Source: Toxonevra muliebris (Eukaryota; Arthropoda; Insecta; Diptera; Pallopteridae). Taken from it: a stretch of 64,000 nt of DNA. The DNA is taken from NCBI GenBank assembly GCA_963691655.1, contig OY829329.1:8942708-9006707 (forward strand). Direction: 5' to 3'. The notes beneath the pieces were generated by a model. That model made no database searches. It was not told the origin of the DNA and saw only the letters and a list, made by a program, of their open reading frames with translations. Numbering within the stretch: the stretch's first letter is position 1; each line of letters starts with the position of its first letter. Positions 24,843-45,261 of the stretch are shown one piece after another. The position numbers and the translations under genes were made by a program.

Positions 24843-25102
24843 TCGATGGTCATACGTTGACCCCTCGTAAGTACTTTTTCACCACTTTTGGAAGACAAGA
24901 CAATAACGCAATAAATTTCTATGAACAATATATAAAAATAAGTTTAAAATACAAAAAAATAATTCCAAAAATATTTTTTTCTTATTTAAAATGATTTAAA
25001 ACTAAATTTTACATATTCTTTATGTATATTTATTGCTTTTTTTGTTGTCTCTTCCAAAAGTGGTGAAAAACTACACACGAGGGGTCAACGTATGACCATC
25101 GA
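24843..25102. mobile_element. Tc1/mariner-type MITE, copy 2 (TA-flanked)
   Basis: A 260-bp palindromic element with TA at 24841-24842 and 25103-25104. Ends: TCGATGGTCATACGTTGACC and its exact inverse (GGTCAACGTATGACCATCGA). Sub-terminal inverted arms CACTTTTGGAAGACAAGA / TCTTCCAAAAGTGGTG extend the pairing to about 60 bp per side. Same family as 6904-7133. It lies directly against a mariner transposase fragment. Confidence 0.85.
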
Positions 25103-25106
25103 TATA

Positions 25107-25340
25107 GTACATATTGCAAAACCGGTTAAAATCTAGTTGGAAACGCTCAAATCGGAGATTCTACTTCATCTGCCGTATTCACCAGACGTTGTCCCTTCGG
25201 AGTATCGCTTGTCTCGATCGATGGTGCATGACCTGGCTGAAGAATACTTCCATTCTTATGAAGATGCCAAGAAATGGGCCGATTCTGGGATAGGCTTACT
25301 AAAAGTGTCGTTTTTCAACGTGGAATTCGATTGTTGCTAA
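25107..25340 (+). pseudogene. mariner transposase C-terminal fragment, degenerate
   Basis: Translates as HIAKPVKI-stop-LETLKSEILLHLPYSPDVVPSEY, then a SMVHDLAEEYFHSYEDAKKW segment and a short tail before TAA at 25338-25340. This is the end of a mariner-type (DD34D) catalytic domain: the YSPD..PS.Y motif and the YEDAKKW segment are diagnostic. An in-frame TAG (25134-25136) replaces a codon expected to be Tyr, and the residue at the third catalytic position is Glu (PSEY) instead of Asp. The N-terminal DNA-binding part and the first two catalytic Asp residues are absent. A dead relic. Confidence 0.8.
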
Positions 25341-25707
25341 AAAGAATATCCCTGAAAATCTTACACCATGCGATATTTTGTTGCTTCCTAATGCAACTCT
25401 GTATACATATTTAAGTGCTGTAACAAATACATGTATCAATACAAAGCTTTAGTGCTTTTAAAGCTTTGCTTCAACTTCGTAAATGACATTTAGTATTCGC
25501 TCAATTATTGTGTGTGAGAGTGTTGCGTGCGCAGAATGAAATAATAATAAAATTGAAGTAGATATAAACTTTAGTACTAAAAGTTTAATAACAACATCAA
25601 TCTACATACTAAATATATTATGTTAAAGTGGAATTAAAAAAGGATTTTCAAAACAAAAAAACACAAATTCTTATCACTTCCTCGTTATCTATGATGATGT
25701 AGCAGAA

Positions 25708-27162
25708 ATGTTACTACTCAATGACGATTGTTTATATCAAATATTCAAAAAAGTTACCATCAAAGACCAGCTGATTTTGACAGATGTATGCCAACGCTTT
25801 CGCTCAATTATCATTGAGATGTTTTGGAGAGTTAAGTTTCGTGAATTTTTAACTGAAAGCTCAGAAATACGTCAACTCTCCAATGAGCAATATCAAGAGT
25901 TCTTCTCTTTGATAGCCGACAATTTAGAGATACTGAGAATAATTGATACAAAAGATGTGGTATTCACGAGCTATTTGGGACGCTACACATTCCGTCCAGA
26001 GTTAACATTTTATTTTTCTTTTGATTTACCCAAACTAATCTCACTGGAATGTGAAGATAATCGTCTTCACGATGGCTACGTGCGTTTAATAGCACAAAAG
26101 TGCCCGAAATTGGAAGAATTGTATTTACTGAGCAACTATGTGTCCGGAACACATATTGCAGATATGAAAAATTTGAGAAAACTGTGTGCACCTACTGCTT
26201 CCCTGAACGCAGAACGTTTGTGTCAGATACTCGCAACTAATTTACATTTGAATTACCTTCAGATAAGAGAAAATGTGTGTACTTCTAGTGTACTAAACGC
26301 AGTGGCATCATCTCGACTAATACGTTTTCAAATATGTAACATAGATGTTGACAGTGAATTCGATGATGAAGGAGAACAATTGCCGAGAGGAAAAATATGG
26401 CCACAATTCTTCATTGATATGAACAAATATACTAAGGAATTGATAGTAATTGATAATAAAAGTAACAGTAAAAATACATCAATTGTACTTAGTATAATAG
26501 AACAAAACTTATTACTGCTACGTAATCTACAGAAACTGGAAGTAAATAAATATATAAAGTCATTATCTATGCTTAACAGCCTTAAAATGTTGCATTTAAA
26601 TAAAGTTGAAAGTTTTGCTGGCTTTCTTGAAATTATAAAAAATTGCTCTGACTTGGAGTATATTTACGTAACGAGTTCTTCAGAGATGTTTTTTGAATTT
26701 GAGAAATGGATTGCAGACCTAATTCAATGCTTTTGTAATCAATCCAAACGGAAACTATTCACCGTGCATTTTCGTGATATATCAGCAAATTGTAAAATAT
26801 TAATACAAATGATCATGCAGGTTCGAATTTTAAAGTATTTATAAATTAGAGTATTTTTTTTTTGTGTTATGGAGAGTCAGTTCGCACTGCAATTTTAAAA
26901 TGGTTTTAAACTTGTATAGTAATTGTATAATTTTTCTAAATTAAGTTTATGATTAAGGTAGAAATTTTGATTCTGATTTTAATACTTATGAACATTTTTC
27001 AATACTTATGAATATTTTTATTTTATACAATTACAGAATGAAACCTATCTTGAACAAAATGTACTGAAATTAAAATATACACCCATGGTCCCTCAATCAG
27101 ACAATAATTTACGAAAACGTGTAAATTTTGTGGAATTTGGATTTGACTACAGCAACTATTGA
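25708..27162 (+). CDS. F-box protein, array copy 3, complete two-exon gene
   Basis: join(25708..26820, 27037..27162), 412 residues. Exon 1 (371 residues) has the F-box at residues 1-45 (LNDDCLYQIFKKV, DVCQRFRSI) and leucine-rich segments (LPKLISLECED, CPKLEELYLLSN, LRNLQKLEVNKY). The donor CAG|GTTCGA and acceptor TACAATTACAG bound a 216-bp phase-0 intron. Exon 2 encodes NETYLEQNVLKLKYTP and ends GFDYSNY with TGA at 27160-27162. Without splicing the frame would stop at 26844 after VRILKYL. Its upstream flank (from about 25350) matches copy 1 further than copy 2 does, including the CATGCGATATTTTG and ACATGTATCAATACAAAGC blocks. This copy is the likely parent of the array or its best-preserved member. 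The F-box call is from motif recognition; the substrate is unknown. Confidence 0.82.
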
Positions 27163-27615
27163 AATGTAAAGTATTTATTTGTGAAAAAATTGTATTTTTT
27201 AAAATAGTTTAGAGATTAAATAAATGTAATTCAAATTGTTAACATTTGCTATTGGATGATATATTTCGGAAAGAGCGTACCATTACCAAATCAAACAGTT
27301 ATTGCTCTTAAGGTTTACCGATTTGGATTCTACTACTACTAGTAGTAGTCTACTTCTACTACTATTGTGGCACAACATATCATTGAGAGACTAGGCCGAA
27401 ATTTAAGCTTAATACTGATTTGTCATTACCGCCACTGCAACTTTAAAGAGGGCTATACACACACCGTTCACTTTCAAGCAGTTTTTTCAAATCGATTTAT
27501 TACTTTTTAAAATGTTTTGGTAGAAATATACAGTTTTTGGTCCGAAAAAAGATACAAGCGTTAGGCATAATCAATAAATAGATAAAAAAAATGACGGACG
27601 ATTGCGTATACACTC

Positions 27616-28680
27616 CAGGGCCGTAGCCAGAAATTTTTTCGGGGGGGCGGCGGGGGGGTTTTCATTCGAAGAAAATATTCATAAATAATTTTTATCAAAC
27701 TGATTTTTAAATACAATAAATTAAATCAATGATCAATGATGGACCCTATAAAATTAAAATTTTAGGAAAAATTTTCCGATTTTTTTAATCTTAACCTCAA
27801 AAAAATGGCCAAAAGTAACAAAAAATTCCCAGAATAATCAAATTAAATTTTATTCAATGCGCATTCTAGTGCATTTTTTTTTATCGTGAGGGACATAATT
27901 TCATTAACTCATTGACTTCCCACTACTGATGATGTACCCAACCTCAAAAAAATTTACCGGAAATTGTAGAGGCTAATTTTTTTTAAATGATCATCATTGG
28001 GAATTTGAGCCATTATCAATGATAAGGAACCCGGATGAGGTTGGCTTATATTCACTAAATTCGTGAAGTCGTGAAGCATTTAAAGAGATCTTTCTAGTCG
28101 TGGTGCCCTGAGCAATAATGCGTTAAAAAATTAATTTTAAGATGGGTTTTGCTAATAAGATGGAGTTTTTGCGAAAGAATTTTTCACGTTGAACATGAAC
28201 CTGAGGTCAAAAACTTCCCATCACGTCACGTTTTCGGAAAAAAATGGGGTTCAAGCAAGTCTTATTTTACAAAGATTCGATAACTTTTTCTATTTTTATT
28301 AATTTTTAATCTTTTCAAACTGATTCAGGACGAAACCTTAAACCAAAAACAGTTACTGACCCAGAAAAACTATGAATGCAGGAGTGCTCAGTATTACCTT
28401 CTCTTTTTGAATCCGTAGTCAAACCTCATGTCGAAGAAAACAAATCGGATTTGATCGCATAGTGTAACTAAGACTTCAAATTTATTTTTTATATTTGACT
28501 TCTTAGAAAAAAAAACCGATGGAAGTAAAAAATATCGTTAAATAGATTTTATTTTGACTTTTTTTTCCATCCATTGGCAATTATTCTCAAAAATTAGAAT
28601 AAAGTTTTCACATTTCGGGGGGGGGGGGGAGGTCAGAACCCTCAAACCCCTCCCTCCCCCCCCCCCTAAATACGGCCTTG
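27616..28680. mobile_element. Non-autonomous hAT-like element with 8-bp target duplication
   Basis: A 1065-bp element beginning CAGGGCCGTAGCCAG and ending CTAAATACGGCCTTG, i.e. CAAGGCCGTATTTAG on the minus strand. The octamer ATACACTC stands immediately on both sides (27608-27615 and 28681-28688). CAGGG-type termini and 8-bp duplications are typical of hAT transposons. Inside the ends lie a run of G (27641-27658) and runs of G and C (28617-28667). No transposase frame is visible, so it is probably a deletion or MITE-like derivative. A partial sister copy lies at 20583-21424. Confidence 0.8.
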
Positions 28681-28688
28681 ATACACTC

Positions 28689-31545
28689 GTCAAGCATGCA
28701 TCGTAAAAATTCATGCCTCAGTAATTTTAAGCGTTTGAACATCTATTTGCTTTCGGCAACACAGTTTTGTTACGATGTCTACTCAACGGAAACCATGGAA
28801 AAATTAGCATTTGCTTGACAGATTGAGTATACACGCATCAAATACGATGTTGATTGTTGACGGACCGCCAAGCGAAATCAAACAAGCTTTGATTTTTATC
28901 AATCAAACAAGATTCCTCACTAATACACTTAAAATGCTGTATGCGAGATGCTTGATCATGTATAGTCCGTATAAGATATCAAAACTGAAATGAAATTTGA
29001 CATACGCGGGTTTGTAGTTTCAACGTCTTTAAGGACGTACATATTTACCTAATATTAAATATCGACATGTTTGACTCTGGATTGATTTATCATAAGTTTG
29101 TAAGTATGCAATTTGAAACTTCTTTCCTCAACGCATTTATTTTATGCCTTCATATAAATATTTGAAAAAGACACTACGTGTTCCAATAGAATAATAAATC
29201 AAAATCAATTTAAGCAACATGGCACACGTAAAAATTTCCCGCGCTCCTTTTTAATAATTCAGATGCGAAAGTTAAAGGAATTTTAAAAATGGCCCAAGAT
29301 ATCCATCCCCATATGTTGTACAATCTTACAATAAAAAGTAAAACGTGTTGCTGTTATAAATAAATAAATATTCATAATCGTTTATGTATGTGCATCTATA
29401 AATAAGTTAAGATTTCAGCTTGATTTAACACTTGCTAGTTGAGTATTAGTAAAATATTTAGCAAAAGTAAAGCTATGTATAAATGTTGCTTATTGAAAAT
29501 TATACTTAGTAAACTTAGTTACAAGTATTAACAATTGTAAATGTATAAAGAAACCCACTAGTTGATAATTTAATGGCATCAAATCGATGGAGCAAATTAT
29601 GCAGTACTTCTCTATTAAGGGCCATTCAAATGGTCGTGCATGCTCGAAGTCATCGCACGACAAGTCTCATAGTGTGGAAGCAGAAAAGTTTTTAATTTTC
29701 TCCAACAGCTCGAAGACATGCTCGACTGTGTAAACGCGTTTCATTCTGATTTCATACATTTCAAAAACCAAAGTTTTCGAGCGAGCTCGCAAACTATAGA
29801 CAAATTTTTGACTGTATTTATTGAAATTTATAAAACATTGCCCGAGCTATGAATTATTAATAGCGAAATTTACGAAAACAAGGTATTAAAAAGTAAATCA
29901 TACGAACAAAGCATAAGATATTTTATTTATTGCAACTGTTGCTGAATTATGACGGTCTCAGAACTCCACCGTGTAAGCAAATAGCTCATTTTTTCATCGC
30001 ACATGCCTTCGAGCGCAGTCTTCGAGTCTCTATCTCCACTCGGCAAGTTTTCTTGCAAATTCTCGCTTGATCTTTCCATTTGTATTTCTACTGAAAAATC
30101 CGCATAAAACCTAAAACCGTTTTTGATTTTTTAATTCAGTCGTTATCCGCTTAATTAAATTGAAAACTACAAACAAATTTGAAGCATACTCCTCTTTGCC
30201 TCCCTATTCCACAATTTTATTTAGACTAGTTTGAATTAATGACCATTGTATTAAATAAAATCAGAATGTGTTGCGTACTTACATAAATATATGTATGTAT
30301 AAATGCACCAGCTATTGAAAATGCGTATTAATTGATATATTCTGCTTTCTATTCAATATAATTCACTTAACAAATTTAATTCTTTTCAACGGCAAGCGGA
30401 ATCTGCAATCTGAATATTGTATTTCCTTTCCGAAACGCGAATGTAAAAAAGCTCCAGTGCTGTTGACCGTGGGAAAGCAGAGAAACTCAAACAGGTGATA
30501 CAATCGACAACGATTTGCGTGCGTGAGAGTTTTGCCGGCAGCGAAGCAAACATTTTTTCAACAGTGTTGTCAAAAAACATATTTTACAGAGCGTAAAAAA
30601 TAAGGGAGTTTCAATGCAACACTGAAACAGCGCATGGTTGCACAAATTTGTTCACTTTGTATGGAAATCATATCTTTTATTTACACAACTATGAATATTT
30701 GTTCATGAAATCTAGCTACAATTAGCCAGAAAAAAGTGTCCAGCTTAATATATTTAATAGTTTTTATATCTTTTGCTATGAATTTAAAGAATACATATTT
30801 TGGACACGAATTATGTTTTTTTAGAATTATAGTTTTCTACTAAGCAAAATTGCAACCCTGTATCATATTCAATGCATAAAAGAAGTTTGTTTTGCGGAAG
30901 TTCGCTCAGTCGGTGTTTTAATTTTATAATGAAAGTAGTAAAGTGAATTAGAAAAATAAATGTTTTCAGTAAATTATAATTGAAAAGAAAATCTAACAAA
31001 ATAAAAAGTGTTTGATTCTTGTTTTGAAAGGATATTAAAGAAACCAATTCATATGCAGTATACAAAGAGAACAACAAGCGCTAAAAAAAATAACGTATAA
31101 ACAAGAGAGCGTGAGAAATGACATCTGCTGTCAGAAGAGCTAGTTTGTGTATATATGTGTGTTTGTGTGTGTAAATTGTTGTTGTTTGTGTTGAGTGCTG
31201 CTGCGTGCATTGACGTTTCGTTTGGAATAAGGGGGAAAAAAGTAGCAAGCAGCTACGAAAAAGGACAAAATAAATGTGAAAATAAAATGGAAAACATAAA
31301 AAATAGAAATAATTAACAGTTTGCAAACGATTTCCATTGAGCTTCTTGTGTTTTGTTGTTAAAATTTTATTTCCAATTTAAGCGAAACAAAAACAAAACA
31401 AGTGCCAAAGTTCTGCATTCTGCCAAATTTTTTTTTTTATTATTATTAGTAACAGAAAACAACAACAACAACAGAATTCTTAAAACAAAAATGTTGCTGC
31501 TGCGCTTACCTATGAATAAATTGTAATGCATTCAATAATCGCTAA
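28689..31545. other. Intergenic region upstream of Su(H)
   Basis: AT-rich DNA between the hAT-like element and the Su(H) start codon. Presumably holds the Su(H) promoter and 5' untranslated sequence. A Su(H)-type site lies at 30468. The last 600 bases contain TG/GT-rich and CAA-rich simple sequence. An initiator-like TCAGTC occurs at 30907-30912, but with nothing else to fix a start site. No protein-coding frame recognised. Confidence 0.4.
30468..30475 (+). promoter_or_regulatory. Su(H)-type binding site upstream of Su(H)
   Basis: CGTGGGAA matches the high-affinity CSL consensus YGTGRGAA. It lies about 1.08 kb before the Su(H) start codon. A single site is weak evidence, but autoregulation of this gene is known in Drosophila. 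Confidence 0.3.
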
Positions 31546-39588
<8,043 letters not shown>

Positions 39589-40579
39589 GTGCTGAGGAAT
39601 ATTTTTCAGTTACATTTGAAATATATTTTCTAACGTGAGCGTGCATTACCACGTTAGCGGACGGCGGATCGTTAAGAGATTTGGTTATATATTACATAAC
39701 ATACCTAGAGGACGTACGTATATGACTTGATGTGTCTAAAACATTTTAAAGGGATTTTTATTTTACACATTAATTCCGCAATTTAACAATTTACTAAATA
39801 ATAATTTTAAATTCTTGTCATTATTTCAAAACAATTTGCGCTCTCCTGCATTATTTATTAGTTTATAAAATTTTATTTTATATTAATTTATAAAACTATT
39901 ATAACTTTCATTAATTGTAGGTAGCATTTTTGTGAAAACATTTTCATTTTTGAATATTTCTTCTTTCATTCTTACGTGTAATTTTTTAGGCTTTTTCTCA
40001 TACATTGCACATTTTTACCATTTTTATATATTATATTAAACATTTATACATTTCATTCCTTTAAATATTTCCATTTTGAAAGAAAAACAAGCAGAAGAAG
40101 GAAAAGCAAAAAATTTATATATTTTTTACTTTTTAATGATAATAACCAAATTAAACACTGTTCAACGTTTTAATATAATTATCGGCGACTCATGCAGTTT
40201 ATATTGCTGTAGTTTTGCAAGCAGATTTTGATTGTTAGTGTTGGGTTTTCATTGGTTTTTTGATTTGTAATTATATAAATACTTATTCATGATTCTAAAG
40301 AGATATAAAGGTCTGTAATGAATTGACTTTATTTGGATCGGTTTTGTGTGCTTATGTCTTCACTTAGATTCATAAAGTGATTTACGGTTTCTAAGAGCCA
40401 AATTCAGGTATTTGATAATCTTCTTCTTCTTCTTCAGGTTACTTGTAGATTTGATATTTGAATTCAAGATTCTTTGTCTGGTATGTTGTAAAATGTATGA
40501 CGAGGTCAAATTCAAACATTAAACAATTTTTGTTTTTATTTTTCAAACAAAATTCTTAAAACTCTTAAAACTTCAAAAG

Positions 40580-40900
40580 AGAAAACCAAAAAATCTCATG
40601 AGACTACACTCACCGTCTGAGAGCAGACTAAGTGGCCGCTCTCACTTTTGATGTGAGAGCATGAATAACGGAATGAGCAAGTACACATAGGAAAAAACTT
40701 AAAAAAACAACAAATATGATTTATGTGTGTGTAAATTTACTCAGTTCTTTTTAATACTACAAAAACAATTCTGTGGTCTTTTAGATTTCTCTTTTTAATG
40801 CCGTTAGAGTGGAATAAATCTCATCAACAGCATACGTATAGCTCATTTCAACTGAGTTGATAATGATTCTTTTCATATTGAGAGGATTTTACTGATGCTT
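40580..40900. repeat. About 310-bp interspersed repeat, copy 1
   Basis: Direct partner of 46925-47233. Shared blocks: AACTTCAAAAGAGAA, GAGAGCAGACT, TGGCCGCTCTC, TGAGAGCATGAATAACGGAAT, AAGTACACATAG, AATGCCGTTAGA, CAACTGAGTTGATAAT, TTCATATTGAGAG.ATTTTACTG. A diverged inverted piece appears near 3360-3500. Confidence 0.65.
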
Positions 40901-41149
40901 GTTTGACTAGAGGATATTTTTTTTTATTTTTATGTCAAATGTCGAACGGCCAAACGGTGTCACACAGAAAATTTGTCAACTTTGCCCTGTTTGACTGAAA
41001 AAAAGTCAAACATTTGACGTTTTGCTATGGTACTGTACAACACTGTACAACAAAATGAGATTTTAAAATAGTATCTAAATTGTGGCTCAAGTTTTCTGCA
41101 GTATTTTTGGTTGTTGATCACGAATCTGTGTAAATTTTTTTTTGGGTCA

Positions 41150-42180
41150 TATCAAACTTTGGAAAATTTGATTAGGATGAATTTTTTTTTTTTTTTTTCA
41201 TTTAAAACTTTACATATTTCGTGTAGAAAAGCAAAAATAAACAAAAAAAAAAATTTCATCCAAGGGGGGCTCCTTATCAAATTTTCAAAAATCGAAGATT
41301 TAGAAAAACTTTAAATTTTATAAAAAAAAATTTTTTCATCCAAACATCTTGATATTGCATAATTCATGTAGAAAAGCAAAATAAACAGAAACAAATTTTT
41401 TTTTCATGAGGGGCACCCTTATCAAATTTTCAAAAACATCAATATACACGAAAAATTTCTATTTGATGGAATTTTTTTTTTTATGCAAAACTCTTAAAAT
41501 TCCATAATCCTAGAGCAAAAACAAACAGAAAAAAAAATTTTCATCCACCCTTATCAAATTTTCAAAAACGAAGATCCACAAAAAATATAAATTCTATCAA
41601 AATTTTTTTTTTCTATCAAAACTCTTAAAATTGTATTCGTGTAGAAAAGTAAAAACAAACACAAAAAAAAATTTTCAAACATGGGCTCCCCCCTTATCAA
41701 ATTTTCAAAAAACGAAGATACACGAAAAATTTAAATTTTATGAAAAAAAAATGTTCATCCAAAACACTTAAAATTGCATAATTTATGTAGAAAATCAAAA
41801 ACGAATTTTCATCCATGAACAATTTTCAACGAGGATCTAAAAAAAAAATTAAATTTTATCTACAAAAAATTTAAATTTTATCAACATTTTTTTTGCAACC
41901 AAAACTTCTTGAAATTGCATTATTCGTGTAGAAAAGCAAAAACAAACAGAAAAAAAATATTCAAACATGGGCTCCCCCCTCATCAAATTTTCTAAAAACG
42001 AAGGTACACGAAAAATTTAAATTTTATGAAAAAAGTTTTTTTCGTCCAAAACCCTTAGAATTGCATAATTCGCGTAGAAAAGCCAAAAAACCAAGAAGAA
42101 AAAAATTCCACCCATGACCCCCGCCCCCCCCCCCCTGCCCCCCTTTAATCAAATTTTCTAAAAACTAAGATTTACGCATA
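41150..42180. repeat. Satellite-like tandem array, about 125-165 bp units
   Basis: About seven units, each with TTATCAAATTTTCAAAAA(A)CGAAGAT, AAATTTAAATTTTAT, TTTTTTCATCCAAAAC, TTAAAATTGCATAAT, GTGTAGAAAAGCAAAAACAAACA and a short C-rich patch. The TATCAAATTTTC marker occurs near 41273, 41427, 41554, 41694, 41980 and 42146, with a decayed one near 41821. Unit length varies, so the array has undergone indels. Confidence 0.75.
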
Positions 42181-44959
42181 TACGTGAAATTTGAAGTAAC
42201 CCGGAAAAAGTTTTTACAGATTCATGATCAGCGGCTAAAAATACCACAGAAAAGCCGAACTACAACTCAGATGCTATTTTAAAGTCCCCCATTTGATTGT
42301 ACAGTGTAATCTAATCAAAGCTTAAAAATAATAAAATAAATAACCAACTAATAGAAATACTCATACTTCTACTTTAAATATGCGCGAATTTTCGATGAAA
42401 ATGCGCATTACTTCGGATTTAGAGCTATAGATTGGTAGACGAGCCTTTGAAGCAGTTTCCCGCATTGAGTTCAATTTTGAACTGCATGCAAAATCACAGC
42501 AATATAATCAAATTTTAGAGCAGAATATTTTTTTTTTTTTTAATATTTCTACAATATTTCAACAAATTCTATGTATTTTTTTTTTTTTTTTTTTTGTTGT
42601 ACAGTGTTTTTAACTATTGAACAAAACTACTTTTTATAATAACAATTTTTTATACATGCATTTTAAAATATTAGATAAGCTTAATTGATACATTTATATA
42701 CACAAATATTTGCAAGAACAAAAAAAAAAAAAAAAAAGAAATGTTAATTTTATTTTAATTTAAAAAACTTTTTCGTTTTGTATTTGTATATATATTTTAT
42801 AATGAACATACTAGAACAAATTATGTATTTTGCATATAGTATATATACATGAATGTATAAGAAATTCTATCAATAAATACATATAAAGTTATATATTATA
42901 TACATATATATATTAAGATATTTATATATATACAAATATACATGCTATGTCTTATATGACATAGTGTATATAATATAAGGCTATCATGAAGAAAGAGCAT
43001 AGAAAAAGACAAAAAAAAAAAAATTAAAAATAATTTAAGCAAAAATAAATTACGAGAGAAATAAATTATTTTATAAAAAAAAAAACAACAGAAATAAAAA
43101 TATTTGTTTTAATGGAATTTGTTTTTACATGTTTCTATCTTGTTTACTACTCTTCATTCCTGTGATCAAAGAAAAATCGATTAGCCAGACGTAAAATCTT
43201 GAAGCTTGAGCTATTATTTTGCAATAAAGTTTATTGCAAAAAAAAATCTAAAAAAAAAAAATCGCAAATGCAAACAAATTTATAACAAAAATAAGGTTGC
43301 AATTAATTTTATGCGCCTTGTCATTTAATTACCACAAAATTACAATTACAAAAACAACAACAACAACAAATAGCATATATATGCATAGATATTTTCCCAT
43401 CAAATAGGAACTTTTCTTTGTTGTATAGAGTTAGACTTGTAATTTTAATTTTCGTGTCATGAACGTATTTTCGTAATGAAAAATGTATACCTACACGACA
43501 ACAGCAACAACAACAACCAAAATAACAAAAACAGCAAGAAATTTATGAGCTATACAACAACAGCTACAGGAAAACAATAGGTCTCTATCTAATCTAGATT
43601 ATGATGGGAAAAATTTTTTGAGTAAGTAAATGAATAAAATAAATGTGTGTTTGGTTTGTTATTTTTTTGCGACCCCTCCATCAACAACAATCTTAGAAAG
43701 TTTAGTAAAATCATTCAAGAAAATATTCCCACAATTCGTCTACTAAATAAAACAAAGAAAAAAAAAAACACATCTTTAATTATAGTAAAAACCAACAACA
43801 ACTACAATAATAATAATAAAATTTCAAATGTAAACTGATTTGAATTTTTATTACGAAATACAAAAAAAAAAAAATAATAATAAAAAAAAAATTACTTTGC
43901 TCTTCACTTAGAACGAAATGTATTCACGTTCTATTGTCTTCAAATTTAGTTGAATTTCCAAGAGCAGCGACACTCAATTAAACACACGCACACATACATA
44001 CATACATACATACATGCACTGCACTTTATTTGAGCTACCCACCCACCTGAAGTAGTTGAAAAAATATTGCAAAAAAAAAATTAATCGCATGAAAAACGGT
44101 AATTTATAACTTTTTTTTCTCTCTAAATTGTGAGAAAAAATCTTTTTATTTTTTTTTTTTTAATGTGTGTTAATTTTATGCATAAACCTTTTAAACAAAT
44201 TATCAAATTATTTCGTCAACTTAATTAATCCACACTTCCGTTTGTAATATTTTGTTTTTTGAATTTTTAATTAAAATAGAAATAATGTTTTTACAAAAAA
44301 AGCGATAAAAAAAAGATCACCCTACAAAGCAAACGAAAGACTAAAGAAACAAACTAGAAAAAGTAGTGATCGCTTATGGTATAGAAATATAAGAGCAAGC
44401 CTCTTTAACCCTTTTGACCACAAGACGCAAACATGCTTGCCCACGGAATTTTTAATTGTATTGCTTTTCAAATAGTATATAGAGCAAGGTCAATTCAGAA
44501 GAGCTGAGGCTATACATTTGCGAGAAAGTAGTCTTTACACAAAAACATTTTGAACCAAAAATCAAAGAGCCAATCTCATCGATTTCAAAGCAGTGAGCAT
44601 AGAGCAATAAAAATCCGCTCATACCCTAGGGCGCTCTTTTAAGGGAGTATGTACCAACGTAAGCGAAAGAGTAGCCCAAGTGCACAAGAGCATAACACAC
44701 ATACAGAGGAGCATTCCCATAGAAAAAGAGATCAGCCAATCATTGTGGATGTATAGGTGAGCATTACTGGTATACATCTATAGAACTCAACGTAGGCTAA
44801 AGAGTAGTACGCGGGCAAAAGTTTATAAGAACTGTCAAAAAAAGAGCGCTCTATCGATTGCATTGAGCATGTACAAGTGAGCACCGCTCTTAAACCAAAC
44901 TCTCTCTTCTCTCTTTTGCATACTCCTCAAATGCGTGACTCGTTAGTTTCGCGGCGAAA

Positions 44960-45261
44960 CCATGGTGAAATCATGTAGAAGGTGGTAGCAAGATTACAAC
45001 AATTTCACCATGGCAAAAACAATATATCTTTGTTGTTGCATCAGATATCATAAAATGTCAAAATCAGCCATACAATAAAATAATAACAACACGTTTTTGT
45101 TGTTGCGGACATAATAGCGGCGTAAAGAGAATGTAAAAATGGAAAGCAAACGTAAACAAACAATCAAAAGTAAACAATGATTTTGACAGCTTATGTTATT
45201 GACCACGAAAGAAGAAGAAGAATGAGTTGCTGGTAACTTCACCTGGTATGAATTCACCTTG
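44960..45261. mobile_element. About 310-bp inverted-repeat element, copy A
   Basis: Runs from CATGGTGAAATCATGTAGAA to TACCAGGTGAAGTTACCAG (minus-strand reading of the right end), ending CACCTTG. It is inverted relative to the better copy at 56998-57310 and lacks that copy's extreme outer end. The interior GTTGTTGCGGACATAATAGCGGCG and TTTACATTCTCTT-like blocks match throughout. Confidence 0.65.

Noticed and set aside
28811..28993. Short plus-strand frame after the hAT-like element
   Set aside because: 60 codons, no recognisable motif; cannot be supported.
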